IMG/VR virus record: IMGVR_UViG_3300018424_005012
Span: 1-25,159 of that record
Reading direction: 5' to 3' (one strand)
Origin: a virus
DNA: 25,159 nt
Both the position numbers and the translations under genes were made by a program. Position 1 is the first letter of the stretch. Each line of letters begins with the position of its first letter. The notes beneath the pieces are model-generated. The model did not search any database, was not told where the DNA came from, and saw only the letters and a list, made by a program, of their open reading frames with translations. This document shows, one piece after another, positions 15,362-24,226 of the stretch.

Positions 15362-17796
15362 TACTCAGTGTCTTCCTCTTCTGATCTTTCTAATTTTCCA
15401 AGTTTGTTCAGTTGCAACGATGTTTCTTTGATTAAATTTAATTCTTGACTAAACTGTCCGCCTGAAAATATGTTAACAACACGTCTACACATATATATTC
15501 CTGTAATAAAGTAAGCAGTGCCGTCTTGTGTCCAGTAACCGGAGTTGCTATCTTCATCTGCTACATCAAAATCATATCGCTTAGGTGTTTGTATGTCAAA
15601 CAATATATAATTATCGTTGCCGGCTAAATGCAGGTGCTCCTCATTGGACTTGTTTTCAGTGTCTTCTGCACCTGATGCATGTGGAGTTACTTTGCCTACG
15701 TCTGTTTTACCCAACCAGTACGGGTCTCCTTTTATTTCCATGTCTAGCGTTACTAAAAAGTCTGTTGCAGAATGCTGTTGCATGAGATAACCAAATATAG
15801 TGTTTCTCGGTGTGCCGTTGTATGTGCCATCTTCTGCCTGATTAGGTATGCCACCTGTTTGAATAGCAGGCTCTGGCGTGCCGTTGTCTTCGGTGTCTCC
15901 GTCACTGTTATTCAGTGCTCTTGCTGTATTTCTTGCTTGTTCTACTCCCACTGCTGTGCCTACACGCTCTGACACACTGCCTATGATATCTCCTGCATAC
16001 ACATACCCGCTTAGAGTAGGAGAATAGTCTGTGCCGTCTTGATTAGAAAAAGCATCGCTTTGTGTATTTTTAGCAGCATTGCTCAATGCCTGTGCTGAAG
16101 ATCTATTTGCAAGCACAGATTTAAGTGTTTCTGCAGACTGACTGTTTCTATTAGTGGCTGCATCTCTGATGTCAGCAGCTGAAAAGCCTAATTGCTTGCC
16201 AAGTTCAGATATCTGATCGGGTCTAGCATTGTCCACTATGTCGCTCACAGCATCTCGATTAGTAGCCTCTACTGCTTGTGTTGCTAGATCTTCACTGGTT
16301 AAATCATCGGTAACAGAGGCTTGACTAGAAATAGTTTTAGCCATCACAGTGCTAAAATCTCCACTGAAGCCTCCGGTTGGTGGCAGCAACATAGCATGAG
16401 CTGCTTTATAATCAATTTTGCAATTTAATATTTGATCGTTAAGTCCTGTAAACAAATAATGATATGCTTTGAAAATATCAATCTGATCTACTCTGGTTTG
16501 TATTTCGTCTCTGGATAGATTAGTATTTTCGTCAGCACTGGCACCTACTGTGGTTTTAGCTGTGGCATATATAACTGGCTTGAAAGTTATCTTTTTAGCA
16601 TATGCATTTCTTTTAGTATCGTAGGTTGTATAAGAAACTCCAGTATTCACTCTGACCCAATTTACAAATGCCTGTTCTTTATTAACCTCAGTGTTTGATG
16701 AATCTGATATATTTTGTGATCGTGTTATTCTGGTATAATACTCGTCGTTCATAGACAGCAGTGTCTGTATATATCGTTCTATGGTAACACCTTCTCTGAC
16801 TGTCACTCTATTTTCAGCAACTATTATATCCACAGGACCTTCGTCTTTGGTAGCAGATTCCAATAAGTCTTTGTATTCAGACTCCTCTTTATCTTCTAAT
16901 TCTGGATTCATTATCCTGTTTATTTCTTCTGCTCTAACATCACTATCAGTAACCAGACTAAGATCACTCAATCCGTATGGGCCGCTGGATAATCCAGATA
17001 TATCAATGTTATACTCGTCTTGTACTTGATATGCATCATAGTTTTCTTTCACATGATCGTTAATTTTTTTGACAAGATTTTCAACGTGCTCTGGAATTGT
17101 TGTGCCCACAGATTCCATCTTCTTTGGTATGCGAAAGTGATGATCTGCATAACCTGTGTGGTCCATTGCTACACAGCTAAATTGATATACGCTGCCTTCA
17201 TCGTTAATCTCCAGAGATACTGTGTTTATAACCATTCTAAATCGATAAGGGCCTGCCGCAGCAATTGGTTTGCCGCCGGCATCTGCTTCGTCTAAATCTT
17301 CTGAATAGCCTTTAAAAACAATTTCTAAAAACAAAGGAACATCGTTTGAAAAAATTTGATCGCCTAAATATGCTCTTGCTGCAATAATCTGATCTAAGAA
17401 ATCAGCGGCTCCTGGTTGTACAATATCAAAATTTATTGTTGAAAAAGCAAATGAATTACCTGGTCCTACTGCACTGGTGATTTCAATGTTATCTATTTGT
17501 ACACCGGTAACTCCTGTTTGTGCAAGAACCACAGTCTGCGAAGGATCAGCTGTCATAGCATCATGCAAGTACCCTCCTCTGTTATCAGATGCAGTGCTGC
17601 TTGTTCCAGGATCGTTTGTTCGTGCAGATGTACCCGATTGCGGCGGAGTAGTAGATGCTGACCCGCTAGCCGAAGTTACAGGAGGTATCATGTATAACTT
17701 TGCGTTGTACTGAAAATTCTCTACTTGGTCTAGTACATTTCCGTATACATTTCTTTTGAGAAACGGATCGTATTCTTCTGCTGATTTAATTGTCAT
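15361..17796 (-). CDS. Large baseplate hub protein (gp27-type, tentative)
   Basis: The product (811 residues) lies between the gp53-like and gp5-like genes with a 1-nt gap and a 1-nt overlap. After a Ser/Thr/Gly/Pro-rich stretch (~45-75) comes a beta-rich domain (TGVQIDNIEITSAVGPGNSF, FDIVQPGAADFLDQIIAARA), then an acidic helical middle (~280-320) and a low-complexity helical section (~510-600). A C-terminal beta domain contains DMEIKGDPYWLG and YFITGIYMCRRVVNIFSGG. The first domain and the position before the spike suggest the hub trimer that carries gp5 and joins it to the tail tube, the role of T4 gp27 (391 residues). At about twice that length the equivalence is tentative; a fused hub plus another hub component is possible. 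No peptidase or lysozyme motif was seen. Confidence 0.6.
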   Translation of the reverse strand: MTIKSAEEYDPFLKRNVYGNVLDQVENFQYNAKLYMIPPVTSASGSASTTPPQSGTSARTNDPGTSSTASDNRGGYLHDAMTADPSQTVVLAQTGVTGVQIDNIEITSAVGPGNSFAFSTINFDIVQPGAADFLDQIIAARAYLGDQIFSNDVPLFLEIVFKGYSEDLDEADAGGKPIAAAGPYRFRMVINTVSLEINDEGSVYQFSCVAMDHTGYADHHFRIPKKMESVGTTIPEHVENLVKKINDHVKENYDAYQVQDEYNIDISGLSSGPYGLSDLSLVTDSDVRAEEINRIMNPELEDKEESEYKDLLESATKDEGPVDIIVAENRVTVREGVTIERYIQTLLSMNDEYYTRITRSQNISDSSNTEVNKEQAFVNWVRVNTGVSYTTYDTKRNAYAKKITFKPVIYATAKTTVGASADENTNLSRDEIQTRVDQIDIFKAYHYLFTGLNDQILNCKIDYKAAHAMLLPPTGGFSGDFSTVMAKTISSQASVTDDLTSEDLATQAVEATNRDAVSDIVDNARPDQISELGKQLGFSAADIRDAATNRNSQSAETLKSVLANRSSAQALSNAAKNTQSDAFSNQDGTDYSPTLSGYVYAGDIIGSVSERVGTAVGVEQARNTARALNNSDGDTEDNGTPEPAIQTGGIPNQAEDGTYNGTPRNTIFGYLMQQHSATDFLVTLDMEIKGDPYWLGKTDVGKVTPHASGAEDTENKSNEEHLHLAGNDNYILFDIQTPKRYDFDVADEDSNSGYWTQDGTAYFITGIYMCRRVVNIFSGGQFSQELNLIKETSLQLNKLGKLERSEEEDTE

Positions 17797-17797
17797 G

Positions 17798-18097
17798 TTA
17801 TGTGATTATACTTTCTACTGTTTTTTTACTGGGCAAAGATATTTCAGTACCTTCATTAAAGTCTTTAACAGGATCTTCTATAATATCTATATTTCGCAAA
17901 ACAACTATCCACCATACACGAGAATTTCCGTATTTGTCATACGCTAACAAATCTGGACGCTGATGATACTTGGGCTCTATGACATACTTTTCGTCGGAAA
18001 CACTTTTAGGTATAGTAGGCAGGTTATTGATATCTAAGAATACATCATAAACCCCAGTGCTTTTTAAAAAACTATCTTTTCTATGAAAACTGGCCAT
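17798..18097 (-). CDS. gp53: Baseplate wedge protein gp53-like
   Basis: A 99-residue protein matching the pattern of gp53 wedge proteins: a beta-strand start, then EPKYHQRPDLLAYDKYGNSR, WWIVVLRNID and DPVKDFNEGTEISLPS. This is the typical run in which a subunit binds a neighbour and ends in a LysM-like fold. T4 gp53 is about twice as long, so this is a compact form close to the C-terminal part. The ATG overlaps the stop of the gp48-like gene (TAATG), which implies translational coupling, and the hub gene begins 1 nt after its stop. In T4, gp53 helps join wedges around the hub. Confidence 0.75.
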   Translation of the reverse strand: MASFHRKDSFLKSTGVYDVFLDINNLPTIPKSVSDEKYVIEPKYHQRPDLLAYDKYGNSRVWWIVVLRNIDIIEDPVKDFNEGTEISLPSKKTVESIIT

Positions 18098-18939
18098 TAT
18101 ACAAATCCATCCTTATAATTTTTACCGGTAGTAAATGATTGCAAATCGAATCTCTTGCGCAATTTGTGAGGTGTATAGCTTGGCTGAAGAGTAACTTGTA
18201 CGTTCATGAGAACTGGCACAAATGTTGTTTCATCGCCTACTACAGCAGTTTTTACTGGCACATAATCAACATCCGAAGGATAGTTTATGCTGTAAGATGT
18301 CACCACAACTGGCACTTTGTTAAAACCATGTTGTCCTAAATATTCAAACAACATAACAGGCGGCGGTGTTCCGTATAGTCCACTTGCAACAGCAGAGTCT
18401 CCAAAGAAGCTCTTTGTACAAACTTTTAAGAAATGTATAACGCCTAATAGGTACTGTGCCTCCTTGGTAGTGTTAGCAGAAAAATCTGCTGTAACTGGTA
18501 TTTGCGGTGGCGTGGTGTTTTTATAAGTCATCAATGGATAGTTCTGGCCATGAAAATCTGGCATATTATAGTTAACCTGCGAGCTTAATAATATGTCAGG
18601 TGTGTATTGCCAAACTAATCCATTTGTTTCATGCAAGGGCTTTAACAAATAATCTATTTTTGTACCGCCGGTAGACGGTGCACCATCACCCTCTAATTCC
18701 CCTTTCCAGAACAAAGAGCGGCCACCATCTTTTGGTCTCAACCTAGCTCTCCAATCAACATTTGTGGTTATACCGCTTTGCACACCACTTTGAGTTACTT
18801 GATCGCTAAAAGTTGATAGCTGAGTGCTTAAATCAGTTAGGTATTGCTGATTACCTGACCCACTAGAATCTGCACCAGAGCCGGAGCCTGTGCTTCTAGC
18901 TGTTCCTGATCCTGTTCCGCTTTGAGTAAAAGTTGGCAT
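18097..18939 (-). CDS. gp48: Tail-tube cap/initiator, gp48/gp54-like
   Basis: A 280-residue protein that opens the baseplate operon. The first ~35 residues are a Gly/Ser/Thr-rich flexible segment. The folded part contains RLRPKDGGRSLFWKGE, then VWQYTPDILLSSQVNYNMPD, a hydrophobic stretch with LLGVIHFLKVCTKSFFGD, and PPVMLFEYLGQHGFNKVPVV followed by TSYSINYPSDVDYVPV. This layout, a tube-like beta sandwich with a helix, fits proteins that seat the tail tube on the baseplate (T4 gp48 or gp54). Which of the two it matches cannot be settled by eye. The start is supported by GGAG at 18947-18950 and a late-promoter motif just upstream. Confidence 0.6.
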   Translation of the reverse strand: MPTFTQSGTGSGTARSTGSGSGADSSGSGNQQYLTDLSTQLSTFSDQVTQSGVQSGITTNVDWRARLRPKDGGRSLFWKGELEGDGAPSTGGTKIDYLLKPLHETNGLVWQYTPDILLSSQVNYNMPDFHGQNYPLMTYKNTTPPQIPVTADFSANTTKEAQYLLGVIHFLKVCTKSFFGDSAVASGLYGTPPPVMLFEYLGQHGFNKVPVVVTSYSINYPSDVDYVPVKTAVVGDETTFVPVLMNVQVTLQPSYTPHKLRKRFDLQSFTTGKNYKDGFV

Positions 18940-18957
18940 TTCATTTCTCCTATACAG

Positions 18958-18965
18958 TATTTATC
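18958..18965 (-). promoter_or_regulatory. Late promoter of the baseplate operon
   Basis: Minus-strand GATAAATA, one mismatch from the T4 late consensus, followed by GGAG (18947-18950) and ATG 18939. Transcription should begin near 18952. It is the clearest late promoter in the window and points away from the gene for the late sigma factor itself. Confidence 0.7.
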
Positions 18966-19011
18966 GCTTTCATAATACACTGTTTTAATTGCCGAATCCT
19001 AATAAATATCA

Positions 19012-19039
19012 TTGACATAGTAATGTTTGACTGTATAAT
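19012..19039 (+). promoter_or_regulatory. Sigma70-type promoter of the gp55-47-46 operon
   Basis: TTGACA (19012-19017), a 16-nt spacer and TATAAT (19034-19039), both exact consensus, 26 nt before the gp55 start. AATAAATA at 19001-19008 could add a late start. Recognition by the host housekeeping sigma would allow expression before late sigma is made. Confidence 0.85.
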
Positions 19040-19065
19040 AGTATATAGAACTGGAGATAACAATA

Positions 19066-19932
19066 ATGAAAAAAGCAACAACAGTTAACTATCTAAACAA
19101 CAAAGATATACTAAAAGAAATACACAAAAGCAAACTTACATATTGTTATGTTGAAGATATAAAATACACAGACTACGACATAATACTAGACGATATAAGC
19201 AAAATTAATGCTAAAACAATAAAACAAGCCAAAGAAAACAAGTCTGCAAAAATGCAGAGTCTAGCTTACGCTGCTGCAATGGTAAACCACGACAAAGCAG
19301 ATTATAAAAACAAACCAAAGCAAAAAGAATTTGCTGTAGATCCCAGCTCGTTTTCAGACGAAGACGTTGTGTTTCGTGTTATGACATATGAACACATTCC
19401 TGAAGAAGAAGGTCGCAAAAAGAATCCAAAATCTATAGCAGATGAAAAAGCCAAAGTGAATTTTCCTCCATTCAAGCAGTATGCTTATCAAGGCACAGAA
19501 TTAAAAGAAGTTGTTCGCAGTCATTGGAGAGGCACACTAGTAAGTGGCAGTTTTTGCACAGAACACGGACGCATCACAAACAAATTAGGCACTATGTTTC
19601 TAAAATTAGTAGAAAGATACAGCCACAGAGCAAACTGGAGAGGCTATACATACGTTGATGAAATGCGAGGACAGGCATTGCTACAACTTAGTCAGATTGG
19701 ACTTCAGTTTAACGAGTCTAAATCAGACAACCCGTTTGCTTATTACACCGCAGTGGTAAACAACAGTTTTACCAGAATCTTAAACTTAGAAAAGAGAAAT
19801 CAAACCATCAGAGATGACATTTTAATTGAACAAGGACATTTGCCTAGTTACAGCAGACAATTAGCACACGAAGAAGAAGTTAGAGTGCTAAGAGAACGTG
19901 TAGAGTCAAGTACTGAACAATTTCCAGAGTAA
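19066..19932 (+). CDS. gp55: Late-transcription sigma factor gp55
   Basis: This would direct host RNA polymerase to TATAAATA-type late promoters. The sigma core lies in the C-terminal half, about residues 145-265: TNKLGTMFLKLVERYSHRAN, WRGYTYVDEMRGQALLQLSQ and NPFAYYTAVVNNSFTRILN, which resemble region 2 of gp55, followed by a charged tail. T4 gp55 is 185 residues. Here about 145 extra N-terminal residues start VNYLNNKDILKEIHKSKLTY, followed by a Lys-rich helix and RVMTYEHIP. This extension may be a marine-lineage feature. GGAG (19053-19056) precedes the ATG and a consensus promoter lies upstream. gp47 follows after 5 nt. Divergence from the late baseplate operon fits a regulatory switch. Confidence 0.85.
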   Translation: MKKATTVNYLNNKDILKEIHKSKLTYCYVEDIKYTDYDIILDDISKINAKTIKQAKENKSAKMQSLAYAAAMVNHDKADYKNKPKQKEFAVDPSSFSDEDVVFRVMTYEHIPEEEGRKKNPKSIADEKAKVNFPPFKQYAYQGTELKEVVRSHWRGTLVSGSFCTEHGRITNKLGTMFLKLVERYSHRANWRGYTYVDEMRGQALLQLSQIGLQFNESKSDNPFAYYTAVVNNSFTRILNLEKRNQTIRDDILIEQGHLPSYSRQLAHEEEVRVLRERVESSTEQFPE

Positions 19933-19937
19933 ATTTT

Positions 19938-20954
19938 ATGAGTCAACTGTTTAAAACAGCGGCTTGCTTTACGGACATACACTATGGACTAAAGCAAAAC
20001 AGCCGCTTACACTTAGATGATTGCCACCGTTACATAGATTGGTTTATTGCAGAAGCAAAAGCAAGAAACGCAGAAACTTGTATTTTCTTAGGCGATTGGA
20101 GCCATCACAGAGCAAACATTAATGTTGCAACAATGAATGCAACCATCAAAGATCTCAAACGCCTAAATGATGCTTTTGAAAAAGTTTACTTTATCACTGG
20201 TAATCACGATCTATATTACAGAGATAAACGTGAAATGAACAGTATCGAGTATGCTCGTGATTTACCTAATTTTGTTATGGTAGACGAGCATTTTGAACAA
20301 GACGGTGTTGCAATTATTCCGTGGCTAGTGGGCGACGAATACAAAAAAGTTTCTAAAATGAAATGCAAATACATGTTTGGGCATTTCGAACTGCCGTACT
20401 TTAAAATGAATGCCATGGTAGAAATGCCAGATCATGGAGGCATAACTGCAGAACTACTCAGCGGCCCAGAGTATGTTTTTAGTGGCCATTTCCACAAACG
20501 CCAATACAAAAACAATATTCATTATATAGGAAACGCATTTCCTCATAACTATGCCGACGTAGATGACGATGAACGTGGTGCAATGTTTATTACATGGGAC
20601 GAAGAGCCAATATATGTGAATTGGGCAGAATGTCCTAAGTACAGAGTATTTTCACTTAAACAATTATTAGACGATCATCAAAATTTACTTGACAAATACA
20701 CATATGCTCGTGTAAAATTAGATATTAACATTTCATATGAAGAAGCAACTTTTATTAAAGAAAAATTTGCTGAACAGTACAATGTTCGTGAATTACAACT
20801 TATACCTATAAAAGAAGAAGAAGAAACATATCAAGGTGGTGAAATAAAATTCGAAAGTGTTGATCAAATTGTTGTTGCTCAGATTAGCACTATAGATTCA
20901 AACACCATAGAGAAACAAAAATTAATTGACATATACAACGAGTTAGAAATTTAA
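19938..20954 (+). CDS. gp47: Recombination endonuclease subunit gp47 (Mre11/SbcD-like)
   Basis: At 338 residues it is almost the same length as T4 gp47 (339). All metallophosphoesterase motifs are present in order: DIH at 13-15, GDWSHH at 52-57, GNHD at 88-91, GH at 148-149 and GHFH at 183-186, so both metal sites should be intact. With gp46 it forms the Mre11-Rad50-type complex that resects DNA ends for recombination-dependent replication and host DNA breakdown. The C-terminal third is helical and charged, as expected for the part that binds gp46. Its stop overlaps the gp46 ATG by 1 nt (TAATG), which suggests coupled translation of the two subunits. Confidence 0.96.
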   Translation: MSQLFKTAACFTDIHYGLKQNSRLHLDDCHRYIDWFIAEAKARNAETCIFLGDWSHHRANINVATMNATIKDLKRLNDAFEKVYFITGNHDLYYRDKREMNSIEYARDLPNFVMVDEHFEQDGVAIIPWLVGDEYKKVSKMKCKYMFGHFELPYFKMNAMVEMPDHGGITAELLSGPEYVFSGHFHKRQYKNNIHYIGNAFPHNYADVDDDERGAMFITWDEEPIYVNWAECPKYRVFSLKQLLDDHQNLLDKYTYARVKLDINISYEEATFIKEKFAEQYNVRELQLIPIKEEEETYQGGEIKFESVDQIVVAQISTIDSNTIEKQKLIDIYNELEI

Positions 20955-22717
20955 TGCTAAACATTAAAAATGTTAGTGCCCGTAACTTTATGAGTATAGG
21001 CAATAACACACAAGCAGTAACATTTGAAAACTGTCAACTTACATTAGTGCTAGGACACAACCTAGATATGGGAGGTGATGGCAGTAGAAATGGTACAGGT
21101 AAAACCACTATCATAAACGCACTAAGTTATGCTCTCTACGGAGAAGCATTAACAAACATCAGGCGTGATAATCTCATCAACAAGACCAACGGCAAGGGCA
21201 TGATGACCACTGTTGATTTTGAAGTTAATGGAATAGATTATCGCATCGAGAGAGGAAGAAAGCCTAATGTTTTAAGATTATTAGTGGGAGGTAACGAAGC
21301 GTTTGACGAAGAACAGCAGGGCGACAGCAGAGAAACACAAAAAGCCATTGAAAAGATTATTGGCTTCCCTCATGAAATGTTCAAACATCTGGTTGCACTG
21401 AACACTTACAGTGAGCCTTTCCTCAGTATGAAAAGCAATGATCAAAGAGAAATGATCGAACAACTGCTGGGCATAACCGATCTTAGTGCAAAAGCAGATA
21501 TACTAAAAGAAAAAATTAAAATTGTAAGAGATGACATCAAAGAAGAAGAAATACGAATTAATGCTGTTAAAGACAGCAACGAGCGTATTGAAAAAAATAT
21601 AAACGAACTTGAATCTAGAAAAAAAGCGTGGGATGTCACATACAACAATAAACTAGAAGAATTAGAGAATGTAATTACAACATTAGCAGAACTCGATGTT
21701 GATGCAGAGATTGATGCTCATAAACAAAATGTTGATGCTAAAGAACAGCAGGACATTGTTAAAACTCTCAATAAAGAAAATAAATCTACTGTGGAAAGTT
21801 TTAATCGCAGTCAAGACAGGCTCAGTGAATTACACAACAATCTCAAGGATGCAGAAGATGGTGTGTGTCATGCATGTAAACAAAAAACATCTCATCTGGA
21901 AACTCACACCGAATACATAACAGAACTAACTGATAAAATTACTCAAGAAACAGAATATAACAATCAGCATGCACAAAAAATTAAGGAAATCACTGAAGCA
22001 CTTGAGCAAGTGTCTGTGCCTGAAGTAGTAAAAACGTATTACGAAACAGTTGAACAAGCATACGAGCACAAACACAATTTAGAATCATTGGCTACGCAAT
22101 ACGAAAACAAAAAACAAGAAGCCAATCCTTATGTCGAACAAATAGAGCTGTTAACAGAAACAGGCCTACAAGAAATAAGTTTTGACACCATAAACGAATT
22201 AACATACTTACAAGAACATCAAGAGTTTTTACACAAACTGTTAACCAGCAAAGACAGTTTTATTCGCAAGAAGATTATAGATCAAAACATTGCATACTTG
22301 AATCATAGACTTGCTTGGTATTTAGACAAGCTCGGATTACCACATGATGTTAAGTTTGGCAACGATTTAACTGTTGAAATCACAGAGTATGGTCGCGACT
22401 TAGACTTTGATAATCTCAGTAGAGGTGAAAGAAATAGACTTATTTTAGGATTAAGTTGGGCGTTCAGGGATATGTATGAAAGCCTAAACAGGCCTATGAA
22501 CTTGATGTGCATAGACGAATTAATCGACAGTGGCATGGACACTATGGGTGTTGAAAACGCACTTGCTATACTTAAAAAGATGAACAGAGAACACAGAAAA
22601 AATATATTCCTAATCAGCCATAAAGAAGAGCTAGTGGGTCGTGTAAACAACGTGTTAACTGTTATAAAAGAAGGAGGCTTCACAAGTTATAACACAGATG
22701 TTGACTTTGTAGATTAG
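20954..22717 (+). CDS. gp46: Recombination endonuclease subunit gp46 (Rad50/SbcC-like ATPase)
   Basis: The product (587 residues, T4 about 560) has the full Rad50 plan. Walker A is SRNGTGKTT (about 44-52). A long coiled coil is interrupted by the zinc hook CHAC (305-308). The C-terminal half-ATPase has the ABC signature LSRGERNR (about 489-496), Walker B LMCIDELID (about 514-522) and a switch His in LISHKEE. The nucleotide-binding halves are joined by the coiled coil, and two subunits dimerise through the hook. It is the ATPase partner of gp47, encoded immediately upstream. No defect in the key residues is visible. Confidence 0.96.
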   Translation: MLNIKNVSARNFMSIGNNTQAVTFENCQLTLVLGHNLDMGGDGSRNGTGKTTIINALSYALYGEALTNIRRDNLINKTNGKGMMTTVDFEVNGIDYRIERGRKPNVLRLLVGGNEAFDEEQQGDSRETQKAIEKIIGFPHEMFKHLVALNTYSEPFLSMKSNDQREMIEQLLGITDLSAKADILKEKIKIVRDDIKEEEIRINAVKDSNERIEKNINELESRKKAWDVTYNNKLEELENVITTLAELDVDAEIDAHKQNVDAKEQQDIVKTLNKENKSTVESFNRSQDRLSELHNNLKDAEDGVCHACKQKTSHLETHTEYITELTDKITQETEYNNQHAQKIKEITEALEQVSVPEVVKTYYETVEQAYEHKHNLESLATQYENKKQEANPYVEQIELLTETGLQEISFDTINELTYLQEHQEFLHKLLTSKDSFIRKKIIDQNIAYLNHRLAWYLDKLGLPHDVKFGNDLTVEITEYGRDLDFDNLSRGERNRLILGLSWAFRDMYESLNRPMNLMCIDELIDSGMDTMGVENALAILKKMNREHRKNIFLISHKEELVGRVNNVLTVIKEGGFTSYNTDVDFVD

Positions 22718-22732
22718 CCAATATAAAGTCTA

Positions 22733-22761
22733 GCAGTTATTTTTTTGCTGTAAATAACTGC
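22733..22761 (+). promoter_or_regulatory. Start-site hairpin with embedded late promoter
   Basis: A perfect 10-bp inverted repeat (22733-22742 with 22752-22761, loop of 9) ends on the base before the GIY-YIG start codon. TGTAAATA (22749-22756), a two-mismatch match to the late consensus, lies in the loop and 3' arm. RNA from upstream promoters would contain the hairpin; RNA from the late motif would start at about the ATG and lack it. No T tract follows, so it is not a standard terminator. Confidence 0.55.
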
Positions 22762-23184
22762 ATGCAATGGACATACAATGGCAACCCTGTAGAAAACTTA
22801 CCTGCAAATTGCGAAGCGTTTGTTTATCTTATTACCAACACAACTAACAACAGAAAATATGTTGGTAAAAAACTTGCTAAATTTAAAACTACAAAACCCC
22901 CACTAAAAGGTAAAAAGAACAAGCGTCGCGGAAAAGTAGAAAGCGACTGGAGAGAATACTGGGGCAGTTCAGATCACCTAAAAGAAGATGTTGCTACCTT
23001 AGGCGAGGACAACTTTACAAGAGAAATATTATATTTTTGTCCTAGCAGAGGAGTCGCAAGCTACCTAGAAGCACGAGAACAATTTGAACGAAAAGTGTTA
23101 GAAACAGATGACTACTATAACGGAATTATTAATGTGAGAGTAGGCGGTTCTAAAATTCTAAAAGAAGCACTTAAAAACACATAA
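22762..23184 (+). CDS. GIY-YIG nuclease-like protein
   Basis: A 140-residue protein whose N-terminal part fits the GIY-YIG fold: [18 protein letters not shown] at 20-37 carries both halves of the family motif in altered form (VYL-I and KYVG). A basic insertion (about 45-60), YWGSS at 66-70, and a helix LEAREQFER (102-110) with glutamates near the expected metal-binding position follow. It may be a free-standing homing-type endonuclease or a phage nuclease of other use. It has no intron around it and no separate DNA-binding domain, which argues for a minimal or non-homing form. No Shine-Dalgarno sequence is present; a hairpin touches the start codon. guaC follows after 10 nt. Confidence 0.75.
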   Translation: MQWTYNGNPVENLPANCEAFVYLITNTTNNRKYVGKKLAKFKTTKPPLKGKKNKRRGKVESDWREYWGSSDHLKEDVATLGEDNFTREILYFCPSRGVASYLEAREQFERKVLETDDYYNGIINVRVGGSKILKEALKNT

Positions 23185-23194
23185 AGGCACACTG

Positions 23195-24226
23195 ATGCAA
23201 ATCGAAGAAGATATTAAATTAGATTTTTCTAACGTTTTAATACGCCCAAAACGATCTACACTTAAATCCCGCAAAGATGTAGACTTATCAAGAACAATGA
23301 AATTTAGAAATAGTCAACAAGACTATACTGGTGTTCCTGTTATGGCTGCTAACATGGATGGAGTTGGCACTTTTGAAATGGCAGAAGCACTAGCAGAACT
23401 AGGCTTGTTTACCGTGCTAACAAAAAGTTATACATCTGCACAAATACACCAGTGGCTAAATCAAAACAGACATAAAAGTACAATTACTAATCATGTAGCA
23501 GTAAGCACCGGTATTACTGATGAAGACTTTAAAAAAGTAAATGAAACACTCAAACTAAGTCGAAGCATCAAATACGTGTGTGTAGATGTTGCAAATGGTT
23601 ATACAGAAATGTTTAGCGAATTCATTTATAAATTGAGGACGCAGTATCCGGGCCTAGTTATTATTGCCGGCAATGTTGTTACAGGTGATATGACACAGGA
23701 ACTAATCCTAAACGGTGCAGACATTGTAAAAGTGGGTATTGGACCAGGAAGTGTTTGCACTACTCGCATACAGACTGGTGTTGGCTATCCTCAACTAAGT
23801 GCTGTCATTGAGTGTGCTGATGCCGCTCATGGACTAGGTGGACACATTATTGCTGACGGCGGCTGTACTTGTCCTGGTGATGTAGCCAAGGCGTTTGGTG
23901 CAGGCGCAGACTTTGTGATGCTGGGTGGTATGCTTGCTGGGCACGATGAAGGCGGCGGTGAAGTACTGGATGGCAAAATTACTTTTTACGGCATGAGTTC
24001 AGAAACAGCAAACGACAAACACTTTGGCGGACTTAAGGATTATAGATCTGCAGAAGGCAAAGAAGTTAGTATTCCACACAAAGGCAAGGTTGAGAGTACT
24101 GTACAAACTATTTTAGGTGGTTTGCGTTCAACTTGCACTTATGTTGGTGCAAGTAGATTAAAAGACTTGACAAAATGCACAACATTTGTTAAAGTATATC
24201 AAACTCACAACAGAGTGTATGAGTAA
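23195..24226 (+). CDS. guaC: GMP reductase (NADPH)
   Basis: This would convert GMP to IMP with NADPH, releasing ammonia and returning guanine nucleotides to the adenine branch. The 343-residue product is colinear with E. coli GuaC (347) from the start ([18 protein letters not shown]) to the end. The catalytic loop [11 protein letters not shown] is at 181-191 with the nucleophile Cys188, and the phosphate-binding stretches [20 protein letters not shown] and [10 protein letters not shown] follow. There is no CBS insertion, which separates it from IMP dehydrogenase. One visible change is Gly56 in AANMDG, where E. coli has Thr. AAAGG precedes the start, and the stop overlaps the next ATG by 1 nt. 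It appears complete and functional, and is probably an acquired metabolic gene serving an AT-rich phage genome. Confidence 0.96.
   Translation: MQIEEDIKLDFSNVLIRPKRSTLKSRKDVDLSRTMKFRNSQQDYTGVPVMAANMDGVGTFEMAEALAELGLFTVLTKSYTSAQIHQWLNQNRHKSTITNHVAVSTGITDEDFKKVNETLKLSRSIKYVCVDVANGYTEMFSEFIYKLRTQYPGLVIIAGNVVTGDMTQELILNGADIVKVGIGPGSVCTTRIQTGVGYPQLSAVIECADAAHGLGGHIIADGGCTCPGDVAKAFGAGADFVMLGGMLAGHDEGGGEVLDGKITFYGMSSETANDKHFGGLKDYRSAEGKEVSIPHKGKVESTVQTILGGLRSTCTYVGASRLKDLTKCTTFVKVYQTHNRVYE

Noticed and set aside
23195-24226. IMP dehydrogenase instead of GMP reductase
   Set aside because: There is no CBS domain, and length and sequence follow GuaC from end to end.
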